In this document: positions 55,255 to 64,000 of the stretch, piece after piece
Position numbering within the stretch: position 1 is the stretch's first letter
Layout: each line of letters opens with the position of its first letter
Origin: Sutterella megalosphaeroides
GTDB taxonomy: Bacteria > Pseudomonadota > Gammaproteobacteria > Burkholderiales > Burkholderiaceae_F
Reading direction: 5' to 3'
DNA: 64,000 nucleotides
Assembly: GCF_003609995.1 (NCBI RefSeq)
Contig: NZ_AP018786.1
Coordinates: 501,501 to 565,500 of the forward strand
Made by a program: the position numbers and the translations under genes
The notes under the pieces: model-generated
Database searches by the model: none
The model's input: only the letters and a program-made list of their open reading frames with translations
What the model was told of the DNA's origin: nothing

Positions 55255-56912
55255 TCGTTTTCCTTCGGACTCCGGATCATTTCCCGCGCCAGAGCCAACG
55301 TATTCTGCGTGATCGAAACGCCCGCCAACATGCGAGCCACTTCGTCGACGCGGGCGTCGCGGTCCAAGACCGTAAGCGTACTCACGGTGCGCTCGTTGCG
55401 CAGGCGCTTTTCGACGCGCCAGTGATTGTCGCCGCACGAGGCGACCTGCGGGAGGTGGGTGATGCAGAGCACCTGACGGTCCCGGCCGAGCTGCCTCAGC
55501 AGTTTACCCACAACTTCCGCCACGGCGCCGCCGATGCCGCTGTCGACTTCGTCGAAGATCAGCGTCGGCACGGGCGTTGCTTTCGCCGTGATGACGGCGA
55601 TGGCAAGACTGATGCGGGCGAGTTCGCCGCCGGAGGCGACTTTGATGAGGGGCCGCGTCTGCACGCCCGCATGCCCCGCAATGAGAAATTCGCACTTTTC
55701 GCTCCCCGCGGGCGAAGGCTCGGACGGGGTGAGGGCGATTTCGAGGCGGGCGCCCTTCATGGCAAGGTGCTGCATTTCCGCCGTGACGGTGGCGGAAAGT
55801 TCCCGCGCGCCCGCGCTGCGGGCTTCGCTCAGAAGGCGGGCGACCTCGTCGTAGTCGGCGCGGGTTTGCTGCTCGGCTCGGGCCAGGGCGTCGACGTCCT
55901 TGGAACCGGTGAGCGAGCGGAGTTCCTCGCGGTAGGATTCGAGCAATTCGCCGAGGTGCTCGGGTTCGGTGTGAAATTTGCGCGCGAGATTGAAGTAACG
56001 CCCCACCCGGCGGTCGATTTTCTGGAATCGGTCGGCGTCGAGGTCCGTGCGATCCAAATACTTCGAGACGTCTCGCCCCGCCTCTTCGACGAGGTCGATC
56101 GCCGAAGCGAGGGTTTCGCCGAGCGCGGCGAGCTTTTCGTCGTAGCGGGCGAGGCTTGAGAGCTTTGCGTGCGCCGAGGAGAGGGCGGAAGAGGCCGAGT
56201 CGTCCCCCTCCGTGAGACGGTTGAGAATTTCAGCGAGACCTTCGGAAATCGCCACGCCGTGCGCAAGGCGCGTGTGTTCGGCGGTGAGCATTTCCCATTC
56301 GCCGGGCTTCGGGGAGAGGGTTTCGAGGTCTTCGATGATCCAGGTGAGGCGTTCCGTTTTTTCTTCGACGGAGCGCGCGTTGGCGGTTGCGTCCTCCAGG
56401 GCGCGTCGGGCGTCCTGCCAGGCGTGATAGGCCTTCTCAACGGCACGGACGAGTTCGGACGTACCCGCATGGCCGTCGAGGAGCTTGAGCTGATGGGCGG
56501 GCTTCAGAAGCGACTGATGAGCGTGCTGACCGTGGACGTCGACGAGCCGCTCACCCAGGTCGCGCAATTGCGTCGTCGTGACGGCGATGCCGTTGATCCA
56601 GGCGCGCGAGCGTCCCTTGTCGTCGATCGTGCGACGGATGAGGAGCGTCTCGTCCGCGCTTTGAAGCTCGTTTTCCTTCAGCCAGCGGTCGGCCCGCTCG
56701 GACGCCGAAAATTCCGCGACGATGTCGGCGCGCTCCGCACCTTCGCGAACGACGCCCGCATCGCCGCGGCCGCCGAGGATGAGTTCGAGCGCGTCGATCA
56801 GAATGGACTTCCCCGCACCCGTTTCCCCCGTGAGGACGGTGAACCCCCGACGAACGTCAAGGGAAAGAGATTCGACGATCACGAAGTCGCGAAGACTGAG
56901 GCTCGTGAGCAT
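55251..56912 (-). CDS. recN: DNA repair protein RecN
   Basis: RecN is an SMC-like protein for double-strand-break repair. ATG 56912 gives 553 residues (E. coli 553). Walker A GETGAGKS is at residues about 30-37, the long coiled coil in the centre, then ASGGELARISLA and Walker B FDEVDSGIGG. Two glycosyltransferase genes follow by overlapping stop/start codons. No LexA-like box was recognised upstream. Confidence 0.94.
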   Translation of the reverse strand: MLTSLSLRDFVIVESLSLDVRRGFTVLTGETGAGKSILIDALELILGGRGDAGVVREGAERADIVAEFSASERADRWLKENELQSADETLLIRRTIDDKGRSRAWINGIAVTTTQLRDLGERLVDVHGQHAHQSLLKPAHQLKLLDGHAGTSELVRAVEKAYHAWQDARRALEDATANARSVEEKTERLTWIIEDLETLSPKPGEWEMLTAEHTRLAHGVAISEGLAEILNRLTEGDDSASSALSSAHAKLSSLARYDEKLAALGETLASAIDLVEEAGRDVSKYLDRTDLDADRFQKIDRRVGRYFNLARKFHTEPEHLGELLESYREELRSLTGSKDVDALARAEQQTRADYDEVARLLSEARSAGARELSATVTAEMQHLAMKGARLEIALTPSEPSPAGSEKCEFLIAGHAGVQTRPLIKVASGGELARISLAIAVITAKATPVPTLIFDEVDSGIGGAVAEVVGKLLRQLGRDRQVLCITHLPQVASCGDNHWRVEKRLRNERTVSTLTVLDRDARVDEVARMLAGVSITQNTLALAREMIRSPKENE

Positions 56913-57026
56913 GGCGGGGCTCCGAAAAGGGAAAGAAAAAGGGAAAAACCGCCAAAGCGGTCGGCGGTAAAAGGAGGATACCCGAAACCGGAGCGGGTGC
57001 ATCGGGTTGGAGCAAGGTTTGTGCTA

Positions 57027-57068
57027 CAAAAAACGAATCCGCCCGAACCGGGCGGGTTCGGGCGGATT
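57027..57068 (-). terminator. Terminator after the AGCS symporter gene
   Basis: On the minus strand AATCCGCCCGAACC pairs with GGTTCGGGCGGATT, then CGTTTTTTG. It is a strong hairpin and T run between the symporter and recN. Confidence 0.85.
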
Positions 57069-57157
57069 GAAAAAGAGGGGAAAGAGGGAAAGCGGAGTTC
57101 TCCGAGTCGGACGAAACACAGCTTTGCGGTCCGTCCGACGTCTTCGATTCAGGGCTT

Positions 57158-58684
57158 TCAGCTCTGCGAAGCCTTCCCCTTGCGGGAGGCGCCGCTCTTC
57201 AAGCCCGCCAGGTTGTCGACGCCTTCGGCGTCTTCGACGGCGAGGTTCTCTTCGGCGCGTTCGCCCACCCAGTAATCGGCGTTGACGATGCCGAGCTTGT
57301 CCGGATGGAAGACAGGATTGAGGCCGAGGTTGCGCTGGGCTTCGTAGTCTTTGAGAGCCGCAAAGGCGGGCTTCTGGAGAAGCAGAATCGCAATGAGGTT
57401 CAACCATGCCATCGTGCCCACGCCGACGTCGGCCATCGTCCAGATGAGGCTCGAAGCCTTCAGGGCGCCGAAGGCAACGGTCCCGAGGAAGACCACCTTG
57501 ATGACGGTCATGATGATGGGTTTGCGCAGCGTACGGTTGATGTAGGCGGCGTTCGTTTCGGCCATGTAGTAGTAGCCGAGAATCGTCGTGAAGGCGAAGA
57601 AGAAGATCGTGATCGCGATGAAGGGGCCGCCCAGGCCCGGCATCAGACGATCGATGGCGGCCTGCGTGTAGACGGGACCCGCTTCAACGCCCTTGAGACC
57701 TTCGAAGAGCATCGTGCCGTCGGGGCTGGTGATGTTGTAGCAGCCCGTCATGAGGATCATGAAGCCCGTCGCGGAGCAGACGAAGAGCGTGTCGATGTAG
57801 ACGGAGAAGGCTTGCACGAGACCCTGCTTGGCCGGGTGTGAAACGGCCGCGGCGGACGAGGCGTGCGGACCCGTACCCTGACCGGCTTCGTTCGAGTAGA
57901 TGCCGCGCTTGACGCCCCAGGAGATGGCCGAACCGAGAAGGCCGCCCAGGAGGGAGTCCGTACCGAAGGCGCTCGAAATGATCATCGAGAAGACGGCGGG
58001 AATCTGCTCCCAGTTGATGCCGACGATGATGAGCGCCACCACGATGTAGGCCTGCGCCATGAAGGGAACGATGATGCTCGTGAACTGCGCGATGCGCTTG
58101 AGCCCGCCGATGATCACGAAGCAGAGAATCGAGGTGATGACGGCCGCGCTCACGGTCGCGTCGATGTTGAAGGCTTCCTGCCACGCGGCGGCAATGGAAT
58201 TCGACTGCACGCCCGGACAAAAGACGGTCGAAGCGAGAATCGTCACGACGGCAAAGAGCCAGGCATAGGGCTTCGAGCGCAGGCCCTTTTCGATATAGAA
58301 GGCCGGACCGCCGCGGTACTGATCTTCGATCTTTTCCCTGTAGATCTGACCGAGGGTCGATTCGACGAAGGCGCTCGAAGCGCCGAGGAAGGCCACGGCC
58401 CACATCCAGAAGAGGGCTCCCGGGCCGCCGAAGCAGATGGCGGTTGCAACCCCGGCGATGTTCCCGGTGCCGACGCGGCCGGCGAGGGTCAGTGTGAGGG
58501 CCTGAAAGCTCGAAAGACCGATTTCGCCCTCACGGCGCTGAAAGAGCAGTCGCCACATTTCGGGCAACATCCGGAGCTGTACGAAGCGGGAACGGATCGA
58601 GAAGAAAAGCCCCGCAAGAAGACAAAGCCCCACGAGCGGCGGCGACCAAATGAGCGCGTTCAGTTGACTGATGAAGGATTCCAT
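57158..58684 (-). CDS. AGCS-family sodium:alanine/glycine symporter
   Basis: A 508-residue inner-membrane protein with ten or so hydrophobic segments. The AGCS signature block ALTLTLAGRVGTGNIAGVAT is near residues 62-81; CFGGPGALFWMW, FYIEKGLRSKP and GVKRGIYSNEAGQGTGPHAS follow. It imports alanine or glycine with sodium. The charged tail (about 60 residues) is long but not unusual. Confidence 0.92.
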   Translation of the reverse strand: MESFISQLNALIWSPPLVGLCLLAGLFFSIRSRFVQLRMLPEMWRLLFQRREGEIGLSSFQALTLTLAGRVGTGNIAGVATAICFGGPGALFWMWAVAFLGASSAFVESTLGQIYREKIEDQYRGGPAFYIEKGLRSKPYAWLFAVVTILASTVFCPGVQSNSIAAAWQEAFNIDATVSAAVITSILCFVIIGGLKRIAQFTSIIVPFMAQAYIVVALIIVGINWEQIPAVFSMIISSAFGTDSLLGGLLGSAISWGVKRGIYSNEAGQGTGPHASSAAAVSHPAKQGLVQAFSVYIDTLFVCSATGFMILMTGCYNITSPDGTMLFEGLKGVEAGPVYTQAAIDRLMPGLGGPFIAITIFFFAFTTILGYYYMAETNAAYINRTLRKPIIMTVIKVVFLGTVAFGALKASSLIWTMADVGVGTMAWLNLIAILLLQKPAFAALKDYEAQRNLGLNPVFHPDKLGIVNADYWVGERAEENLAVEDAEGVDNLAGLKSGASRKGKASQS

Positions 58685-59025
58685 GATGTTCGAGCACGTT
58701 TGAAGGACGGAAGGGGTGGAAACGCGCGGAAAAGCATCCCCCGAGCGTGCCGTTGCGACAAAGCACGAAAGCCGGAAAAGCGTCCGGCCGGGGTGGGGGT
58801 GAGGAAGCGACGAGTGTCGACGGAGGAGAAAGGCGCCCGATGCGCGCTTTCGAGAGAAGGGCGGGGGATGCTCAACTCAACGAGTCATGGATCAAGTCTA
58901 CTTCACTCGTCGGTCGGTAAAGCTTCCGCCTAGGGCCGAGGTCGTACGACAAAGCGCTTAAAAGAAAAGAGGATCGATCAAAATTCGGAAAGAAGAAACG
59001 TTGAGTTTATGGGCCGGGCACCCGG
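58685..59025. other. Gap upstream of the AGCS gene, no gene seen
   Basis: About 340 bases containing the symporter leader. I searched the minus strand for a glycine riboswitch and found no matching core. A small hairpin (GCCGGA near 58771 with TCCGGC near 58782) is visible. No convincing reading frame. Confidence 0.5.
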
Positions 59026-59067
59026 GAAAAGAACGAGGCCGAAACGTCGAAGACGTTTCGGCCTCGT
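59026..59067 (-). terminator. Terminator after argH
   Basis: A perfect 16-bp stem (59033-59048 with 59052-59067) with a 3-base loop, followed on the minus strand by TCTTTTCCC. Confidence 0.8.
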
Positions 59068-59136
59068 GAAAGCGCTTCGTTCGGACGCCGCGCGAAGCCC
59101 CGCATGCGGAACTTCGAGCGGCAGCCGACAAACGAA

Positions 59137-60567
59137 TTACTTCGCGGCGCGTTCGGCGATGATCGCTTCCCAACGGGCCACCTGACGGCGGACCTGGTTC
59201 GGGGCGGTGCCGCCGAGGTGGTCGCGGGCGTTGACGGAGCCTTCGAGCTTCAGAACTTCATAGACGTCGTTTTCGATCACGTCGCTGAAGCTCTTGAGCA
59301 CGTCAAGCGGGAGCTCTTCGAGGCCGCAACCGCGTTCGGAAGCGGCGCGCACCGTCTGACCGACGATGTCGTGGGCCGTACGGAAGGGAACGCCGTGACG
59401 CACGAGGTAGTCGGCGAGGTCGGTGGCGGTGGGGAAGCCCATCTGAGCGGCGCGGTACATGACGTCGGCCTGGGGTTCAACGCCGGCCATCATGTCGCAG
59501 AACGCGCGCAGCGTGTCCTTGACGGTGTCGATCGCGTCGAAGACGGGTTCCTTGTCTTCCTGGAAGTCCTTGTTGTAGGCAAGCGGCGTCCCCTTCATGA
59601 GGGTGAGCATCGCGATGAGGTCGCCGTAGACGCGACCCGACTTGCCGCGGGCGGTTTCGGGAACGTCCGGGTTCTTCTTCTGGGGCATGATCGAGGAGCC
59701 CGTCGTGAAGCGGTCCGGAAGCTTGATGAAGCCGAAGCGCTGGCTCATCCACACCACGAGTTCTTCGGAGAGACGCGAGATGTGCATCATGATGAGCGAG
59801 GCGGCCGAGCAGAATTCAACGGCGAAGTCGCGATCGGAAACGCCGTCGAGCGAATTCTGGGAAACGGCTTCGAAGCCGAGGAGTTCGGCCGTGAATTCGC
59901 GGTCGATCGGGTAGGTCGTGCCGGCAAGCGCGGCCGAGCCGAGGGGGCTGCGGTTGACGCGGCGACGCAGGTCGAGGAGACGTTCGCGGTCGCGTTCGAA
60001 CATTTCGACGTAGGCGAGCATGTGGTGACCGAACGTCACGGGCTGGGCGACCTGCATGTGGGTGAAGCCCGGCATGATCATGTCGGAACCGGCCTTGGCC
60101 TGGTGAACGAGCACGTCCTGGAGGTGTTCGATGCGACGAACGATTTCGTCGATTTCGGAGCGCAGGTAGAGACGGATGTCGGTCGCGACCTGGTCGTTGC
60201 GGGAGCGGCCCGTGTGGAGGCGCTTGCCGGCGTCGCCGATCAGGGCCGTGAGGCGCGCTTCGATGTTGAGATGCACGTCTTCGAGCTCAAGCTGCCACTC
60301 GAACGTGCCCGCCAGAATTTCCGAGCGGATCTGGTCCATGCCGCGGCGGATGTCTTCGAGATCCTTGGCGGAAATCACGCCGATCTTCTCGAGCATCGTC
60401 GCGTGCGCGACGGAGCCTTCAATGTCCGAGAGCGCCATGCGCTTGTCGAAGTCGACACTCGCCGTGTAGCGGAGAACGAAGGCATCGACCGGTTCGGAGA
60501 AGCGGCCCGACCACGCCTTCTTCTTGGCGTGCAGGGGGTCGTTGGAGTTGTCGTTTTCGTGGCTCAT
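59137..60567 (-). CDS. argH: Argininosuccinate lyase
   Basis: ArgH cleaves argininosuccinate to arginine and fumarate. The 476 residues carry all three fumarase-superfamily regions: [29 protein letters not shown] and the mobile signature loop [15 protein letters not shown] with catalytic Ser. It is divergent from the tRNA cluster. Confidence 0.96.
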   Translation of the reverse strand: MSHENDNSNDPLHAKKKAWSGRFSEPVDAFVLRYTASVDFDKRMALSDIEGSVAHATMLEKIGVISAKDLEDIRRGMDQIRSEILAGTFEWQLELEDVHLNIEARLTALIGDAGKRLHTGRSRNDQVATDIRLYLRSEIDEIVRRIEHLQDVLVHQAKAGSDMIMPGFTHMQVAQPVTFGHHMLAYVEMFERDRERLLDLRRRVNRSPLGSAALAGTTYPIDREFTAELLGFEAVSQNSLDGVSDRDFAVEFCSAASLIMMHISRLSEELVVWMSQRFGFIKLPDRFTTGSSIMPQKKNPDVPETARGKSGRVYGDLIAMLTLMKGTPLAYNKDFQEDKEPVFDAIDTVKDTLRAFCDMMAGVEPQADVMYRAAQMGFPTATDLADYLVRHGVPFRTAHDIVGQTVRAASERGCGLEELPLDVLKSFSDVIENDVYEVLKLEGSVNARDHLGGTAPNQVRRQVARWEAIIAERAAK

Positions 60568-60769
60568 TTTTCAACCTGACGGTATGAGGTGTAAAGGAGC
60601 TGATATTTTAGACTCTGAGAAAGGCTCGTGCCGTAAAGACGGGGTTGGAAACGCTTTTTCGAAAGCGACGAGCCCGGGCGGAGACTTGCCCCGAACGCCT
60701 CAACGGACGGAGCGCCAACCGGGAGGACGGGCCCCGGGACGCGTCGGATGTAATTAAATGTAATAGTGC

Positions 60770-60798
60770 TTGACTTTTTCGGGGCGCAAAGATAATAT
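60770..60798 (+). promoter_or_regulatory. Promoter of the tRNA Pro-Arg-His operon
   Basis: TTGACT (60770-60775), 17 bp, TAATAT (60793-60798), preceded by an AT-rich stretch like an UP element. Transcription would start near 60805, a few bases before tRNA-Pro. Confidence 0.82.
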
Positions 60799-60808
60799 TT
60801 CACTTCCT

Positions 60809-60885
60809 CGGGGTGTGGCGCAGTCTGGTAGCGCGCCTGCTTTGGGAGCAGGATGTCGGGAGTTCGAATCTCTTCACCCCGACCA
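60809..60885 (+). tRNA. tRNA-Pro(TGG)
   Basis: The acceptor CGGGGTG pairs with CACCCCG, the discriminator is A and CCA is encoded. The anticodon stem CCTGC/GCAGG carries TTTGGGA with anticodon TGG. The T stem has two G-T pairs. Confidence 0.96.
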
Positions 60886-60918
60886 TCCCTTTAGGCAATC
60901 AGCCTGAAAGTATTCGAC

Positions 60919-60995
60919 CTGCCCGTAGCTCAGTTGGATAGAGCATCTGCCTTCTAAGCAGATGGTCGCTGGTTCGAATCCTGCCGGGCAGGCCA
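60919..60995 (+). tRNA. tRNA-Arg(TCT)
   Basis: The acceptor CTGCCCG pairs with CGGGCAG, discriminator G, CCA encoded. The anticodon stem TCTGC/GCAGA holds CTTCTAA, anticodon TCT, which reads AGA. The T stem is GCTGG/CCTGC with one T-T mismatch at its centre. It starts with C, unlike most tRNAs. Confidence 0.94.
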
Positions 60996-61014
60996 CAAGA
61001 TTCAAAGTTTTGTG

Positions 61015-61090
61015 GTGGGAATAGCTCAGTTGGTAGAGTCCCGGATTGTGATTCCGGTTGTCGTGGGTTCGAGTCCCATTTCCCACCCCA
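61015..61090 (+). tRNA. tRNA-His(GTG)
   Basis: The acceptor GTGGGAA pairs with TTCCCAC, and G at 61014 can pair with C73 as G-1. Anticodon GTG lies in loop TTGTGAT. CCA is encoded. Confidence 0.95.
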
Positions 61091-61097
61091 GAAGTTC

Positions 61098-61129
61098 AAC
61101 GCCCGCACGGAATACCGTGCGGGCGTTTT
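61098..61129 (+). terminator. Terminator after the tRNA cluster
   Basis: AACGCCCGCACGG pairs with CCGTGCGGGCGTT around a 4-base loop, followed by TT. Confidence 0.85.
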
Positions 61130-61209
61130 CCTTCCTTTTCTCTTCTTTCCGCGTCGCATCTCCGGATGCGCCCTCTGCGCCCCGCGCGCGCATCCCTTTC
61201 TTCCACAGG

Positions 61210-61411
61210 TTGTCCACAGCGCCCGCAGCCTTCGGCGCTTCCTCGGACGTTTTCCTTTTTCAAACAAAAGCTCGTAAAGACTCCGGGAAGCGGCGGCTCT
61301 CTTCGCGATAGCGAGTACTTGCTTCTCACACGTCGGGCGCACCTGTCTGCGAGGCGAATCGACGGATTTCGCCGCATGCGGCAACGGACTTTTCCACACG
61401 GTTTTTCCACA
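61210..61411. promoter_or_regulatory. Cluster of DnaA-box-like 9-mers in a 480-base gap
   Basis: The gap between the tRNA terminator and the WYL-like gene (61130-61607) holds no credible gene. It contains TTGTCCACA (61210-61218) and two TTTTCCACA (61390-61398 and 61403-61411), 13 bases apart. The last two fit TTWTNCACA; the first differs by one base. dnaA and dnaN are not adjacent, so this is unlikely to be oriC, but could be a DnaA-titrating or regulatory site. Confidence 0.4.
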
Positions 61412-61607
61412 GGCGCCCGGGCGGGCGATGGAAATGCAAAAGCGCGCCCCCTGCGTTGCCGGACGCAACGCGCAATGGGCGCGCTTCGATGGTTCGGGGC
61501 GAGGTGCCGACGGACTTCGGGTGTTCGATGTCTTTACCGGGGTCTCACGGCTCACCGGTCTTCCGGCTCCAGTCTGGTGTTCCGGAGTCGTCGGTCGCTC
61601 GGGCGAA

Positions 61608-61907
61608 TCAATAGCGGGCGTAGAGCTTCAGGAATTGCGCGACGGTGTCTTCGACCGTTGCGTCGGGCGCTTCGTAGGGTGCGTCCGAGAGTTCGAGGCC
61701 GAGAATGTCTTCGATCGTGTACCAACGGAGCTTGCGCGTGACGCCGGAGGTGCTTCCGCCGTCGGTCTGAAGGGCGACCAGCTTCAGTTCGTTCGTTCCG
61801 TTGAGGCCGCATGCATAGGGCGAAGCCACGCGGTCGTGACCGTGGTAGCTGAAGGCCACGGACTTCTTTTCTTCGATCGCCTTCACGAGAGTATCGACAG
61901 TCGTCAT
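61608..61907 (-). CDS. Small stand-alone WYL-like protein
   Basis: A 99-residue protein. The segment KSVAFSYHGHDRVASPYACG, then LVALQTDGGSTSG and LRWYTIEDILGLEL, resembles the ligand-sensing WYL-type core without the helix-turn-helix domain that usually precedes it. WYL domains often bind nucleotides or RNA-derived ligands. No partner is apparent: it faces the DnaA-box-like region on one side and a 480-base gap to valS on the other. The assignment rests on my recognition of the pattern. Confidence 0.7.
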   Translation of the reverse strand: MTTVDTLVKAIEEKKSVAFSYHGHDRVASPYACGLNGTNELKLVALQTDGGSTSGVTRKLRWYTIEDILGLELSDAPYEAPDATVEDTVAQFLKLYARY

Positions 61908-62285
61908 TTCTCTTACTCCTTCAAGTCGGAAGGGCGTCGTCCCCGAAGGGGCGGCACCGACGTCACAAGTCGAAGACCGAGGGACGCGGCGCGGCCGCGT
62001 CCCCGATCGAACCGTCGGGACGGTGCGTTGAGGGCGGCCGAAACGAAGCGTTGCGGCGGGACGACGAAGGCCGTACTCCCGCGAACTCGAACGCTTCCGG
62101 CATCCGCCCGACGACGCAACGTCCTCGGGGCGGCGCGAAAAAAGGGCGCTCGCCCGAATTCGATTATGACGTGAGGGCGCTCGGGGTGCGAGGGAATCTG
62201 CAAGGCATGGTGAATCAGGTCAAGAAAGCCCCAGGTTGGGGCGACCCGGCGGGCGTGCCTCAGTGTTCTTCCCGATGACAGCCGG
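61908..62285. other. Gap between the WYL-like gene and the valS terminator
   Basis: About 380 GC-rich bases. Short frames are shadows with no family resemblance. A small hairpin GCCCCA-GGT-TGGGGC lies near 62228-62242. Nothing else was seen. Confidence 0.5.
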
Positions 62286-62325
62286 GGAAAAAGGAAACGG
62301 GACCCCGAAGGGTCCCGTTTCCTTT
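62286..62325 (-). terminator. Terminator after valS
   Basis: A 16-bp stem (AAAGGAAACGGGACCC with its complement, 62290-62325, 4-base loop). On the minus strand it is followed by T residues. Confidence 0.85.
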
Positions 62326-62390
62326 GGACCGTGCGGCCCGGTCTTCACCGTGCCGCAGGTTGTCGTCCGCGTGCCGCGAGCTTCGAAGCT

Positions 62391-64000
62391 TTAGGCGGCG
62401 GGGAGTTTCGCGAGCTGTTCGCGCTGCTTTTCAAGGAGCGAGGCGAAGTTCGCGAGACGTTCCTTTTCGGTCGCGACCACTTCGGCGGGCGCGCGAGCGA
62501 CGAAGCGTTCGTTGCCGAGCTTGGCTTCGCACTGCTTCACCTGAGCTTCGAGGCGCTCGATTTCCTTCGTGAGGCGGGCGCGTTCGGCGGCGACGTCGAT
62601 TTCGACCTTGAGCATGAGCTTGAAGTCGCCGACGATGGCGACGGGCGCGAGCGCGCCGCGGTTGTCGAGCTCTTCGACGCGCTCGACAGCCTCAAGGCGG
62701 GCGAGCGCCTGGAGGTAGGGCGCCGCTTCGACGCAGACGTCGGAGGGACCCGAGACGACGAGCGGAACGCGCGTCGAGGGGGCGAGCTTCATTTCGCTGC
62801 GCAGATTGCGCACCGAGTCCACCATCGACTGCACGAGCGCCATGCGTTCGAGCGCTTCGGCGTCTTCGAGTTCGGGACGCACTTCGGGGTAGCTCTGGAT
62901 CATGACGGAGGTTTCTTCGTCGGCCGCACGAACGCCCGCCGTTACGGAAACCTTCTGCCAGAGTTCTTCGGTGATGAAGGGGATGATCGGGTGCGCGAGG
63001 CGCAGGATCGTTTCAAGCACGGTGACGAGCGTGTGGCGCGTGCCGCGCTGCATCGCTTCGTCGCCCTTCAGCTGCACCTTCGTGAGTTCGAGGTACCAGT
63101 CGCAGAATTCCGTCCAGACGAAGGAATAGATGGCGTTCGCGGCGTTGTCGAGACGGTAGTCTTCGTAGGCGCGGCGCACGTCCTTCACGGTTTCGTTGAG
63201 GCGGGCGAGAATCCAGCGGTCCACGACCGTCAGGGTCTTTTCAAGGCCGGCCGTCGCACCCGTGCCGCAGTCCTTCCCTTCGACGTTCATGAGAACGAAG
63301 CGGGTGGCGTTCCAGAGCTTCGTGCAGAAGTTGCGGTAGCCTTCGGCGCGCTTGAGGTCGAAGTTCACGTTGCGACCGAGCGTGGCGTAGGCCGCCATCG
63401 TGAAGCGCAACGCGTCGGCGCCGTGCGCGGCGATGCCTTCGGGGTAGTTCTTGCGAAGCTTCTTTTCGACAATCGGCGCCTTTTCGGGCTGACGAAGACC
63501 CTTCGTGTTCTTGACGACGAGGCTCTCAAGATCGATCCCCTGAATGATGTCGAGCGGATCGAGCGTGTTGCCTTCGCTCTTCGACATCTTCTTCCCTTCG
63601 GCGTCGCGCACGAGACCGTGGATGTAGACGTCCTTGAAGGGCACGCGCCCCGTGAAGTGCTTCGTCATCATCACCATGCGGGCGACCCAGAAGAAGATGA
63701 TGTCGTAGCCCGTCACGAGCACGCTGCTCGGGAGGTAGAGGTCGTACGCGGCCTTGTCTTCGCCTTCGGGGTTGGGCCAGCCGAGGGTCGAGAAGGGAAC
63801 GAGGGCCGAGGAGAACCACGTGTCGAGAACGTCCTCGTCGCGCGTCAGCTTCACGCCTTCGCCCGCCTGCGCCTGCGCTTCGGCTTCGGTGCGCGCCACG
63901 AAGACGCGACCCGATTCGTCGTACCAGGCGGGAATCTGGTGACCCCACCAGAGCTGACGCGAGATGCACCAGTCCTGAATGTTTTCGAGCCACTGGCGGT
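62391..64000 (-). CDS. valS: Valyl-tRNA synthetase, C-terminal part
   Basis: ValRS charges tRNA-Val. About 536 residues are in view and the frame is open through base 64000, so the HIGH half and much of the editing domain are missing. Seen are the [14 protein letters not shown] and [17 protein letters not shown] blocks, KMSKS as [10 protein letters not shown], the anticodon-binding helical domain with [15 protein letters not shown], and the C-terminal coiled coil ([19 protein letters not shown]) typical of ValRS. Confidence 0.96.
   Translation of the reverse strand, partial: RQWLENIQDWCISRQLWWGHQIPAWYDESGRVFVARTEAEAQAQAGEGVKLTRDEDVLDTWFSSALVPFSTLGWPNPEGEDKAAYDLYLPSSVLVTGYDIIFFWVARMVMMTKHFTGRVPFKDVYIHGLVRDAEGKKMSKSEGNTLDPLDIIQGIDLESLVVKNTKGLRQPEKAPIVEKKLRKNYPEGIAAHGADALRFTMAAYATLGRNVNFDLKRAEGYRNFCTKLWNATRFVLMNVEGKDCGTGATAGLEKTLTVVDRWILARLNETVKDVRRAYEDYRLDNAANAIYSFVWTEFCDWYLELTKVQLKGDEAMQRGTRHTLVTVLETILRLAHPIIPFITEELWQKVSVTAGVRAADEETSVMIQSYPEVRPELEDAEALERMALVQSMVDSVRNLRSEMKLAPSTRVPLVVSGPSDVCVEAAPYLQALARLEAVERVEELDNRGALAPVAIVGDFKLMLKVEIDVAAERARLTKEIERLEAQVKQCEAKLGNERFVARAPAEVVATEKERLANFASLLEKQREQLAKLPAA

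Noticed and set aside
58685-59025. Glycine riboswitch in the AGCS symporter leader
   Set aside because: No glycine-aptamer core could be recognised; only a small unrelated hairpin is present.
61210-61411. oriC
   Set aside because: dnaA and dnaN are absent, there is no AT-rich unwinding region next to the boxes, and only three box-like 9-mers are present; kept only as a possible DnaA-binding site.
61428-62174. Plus-strand frame of 248 codons opposite the WYL-like gene
   Set aside because: Low-complexity Arg/Gly/Ala-rich translation without motif; the minus-strand 99-codon frame has a coherent domain pattern.

Overview
The window is a GC-rich chromosomal stretch from a betaproteobacterium. 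The linkages hda-HAD-pcnB-folK, mog-darP|pmbA, queA-tgt-yajC-secD-secF, zapB-zapA-6S RNA, bamE|fur and methyltransferase-rnhA|mltD are typical of Burkholderiales. The mix of small FMN-binding protein plus ApbE, AGCS symporter, serine dehydratase, racemase and short intergenic gaps suggests a gut Sutterellaceae relative; that family placement is inference, not a search result.

Layout. 1-4.4 kb: purM (cut by the left edge), hda, a HAD phosphatase, pcnB, folK, tRNA-Leu(CAA). 4.4-14.5 kb: rfbC, a MogA-carboxylesterase fusion, darP, pmbA, queA, tgt, yajC, secD, secF. 14.5-15.9 kb: an AT-rich island, unlike everything around it, with one TIGR02391/Ymh-type gene that carries an Rx4H (HEPN-like) motif. 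15.9-24.8 kb: DUF486, a DUF3482 GTPase with its DUF2868 partner, a phosphoethanolamine-transferase-like gene coupled to thiE-thiM, lgt, a TauE-type exporter, and an EVE protein. 24.8-29.6 kb: 6S RNA, a GT2 glycosyltransferase, zapA, zapB, bamE, fur, tRNA-Val(CAC), rnhA, a methyltransferase. 29.7-43.3 kb: mltD (six LysM), fabI, a GT9 gene, nadK, a second GT9, msbA, sdaA, rfbB, rng, sbcB. 43.5-53.7 kb: a tandem-domain racemase, a 3-hydroxyacid dehydrogenase, glnS with a 97-codon insertion, an FMN-binding protein with apbE, dnaE. 53.7-64 kb: two GT2 genes coupled to recN, an AGCS symporter, argH, the tRNA Pro-Arg-His cluster, a region with DnaA-box-like 9-mers, a small WYL-like protein, and valS (cut by the right edge).

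Most of the window is core housekeeping: replication and its control (dnaE, hda), tRNA modification and charging (queA, tgt, glnS, valS), envelope assembly (sec, bamE, lgt, msbA, mltD) and metabolism. Cell-surface glycan genes (five glycosyltransferases plus rfbB and rfbC) are scattered singly or in pairs, several translationally coupled to unrelated housekeeping genes, instead of forming one LPS locus. The most notable items are the AT-rich HEPN-like island, the MogA-esterase fusion, the insertion in GlnRS, the tandem racemase with a substituted catalytic cysteine, and a 6S RNA whose -10 box lies inside the 3' end of an inserted glycosyltransferase gene. No CRISPR array, intact insertion sequence or prophage was seen.
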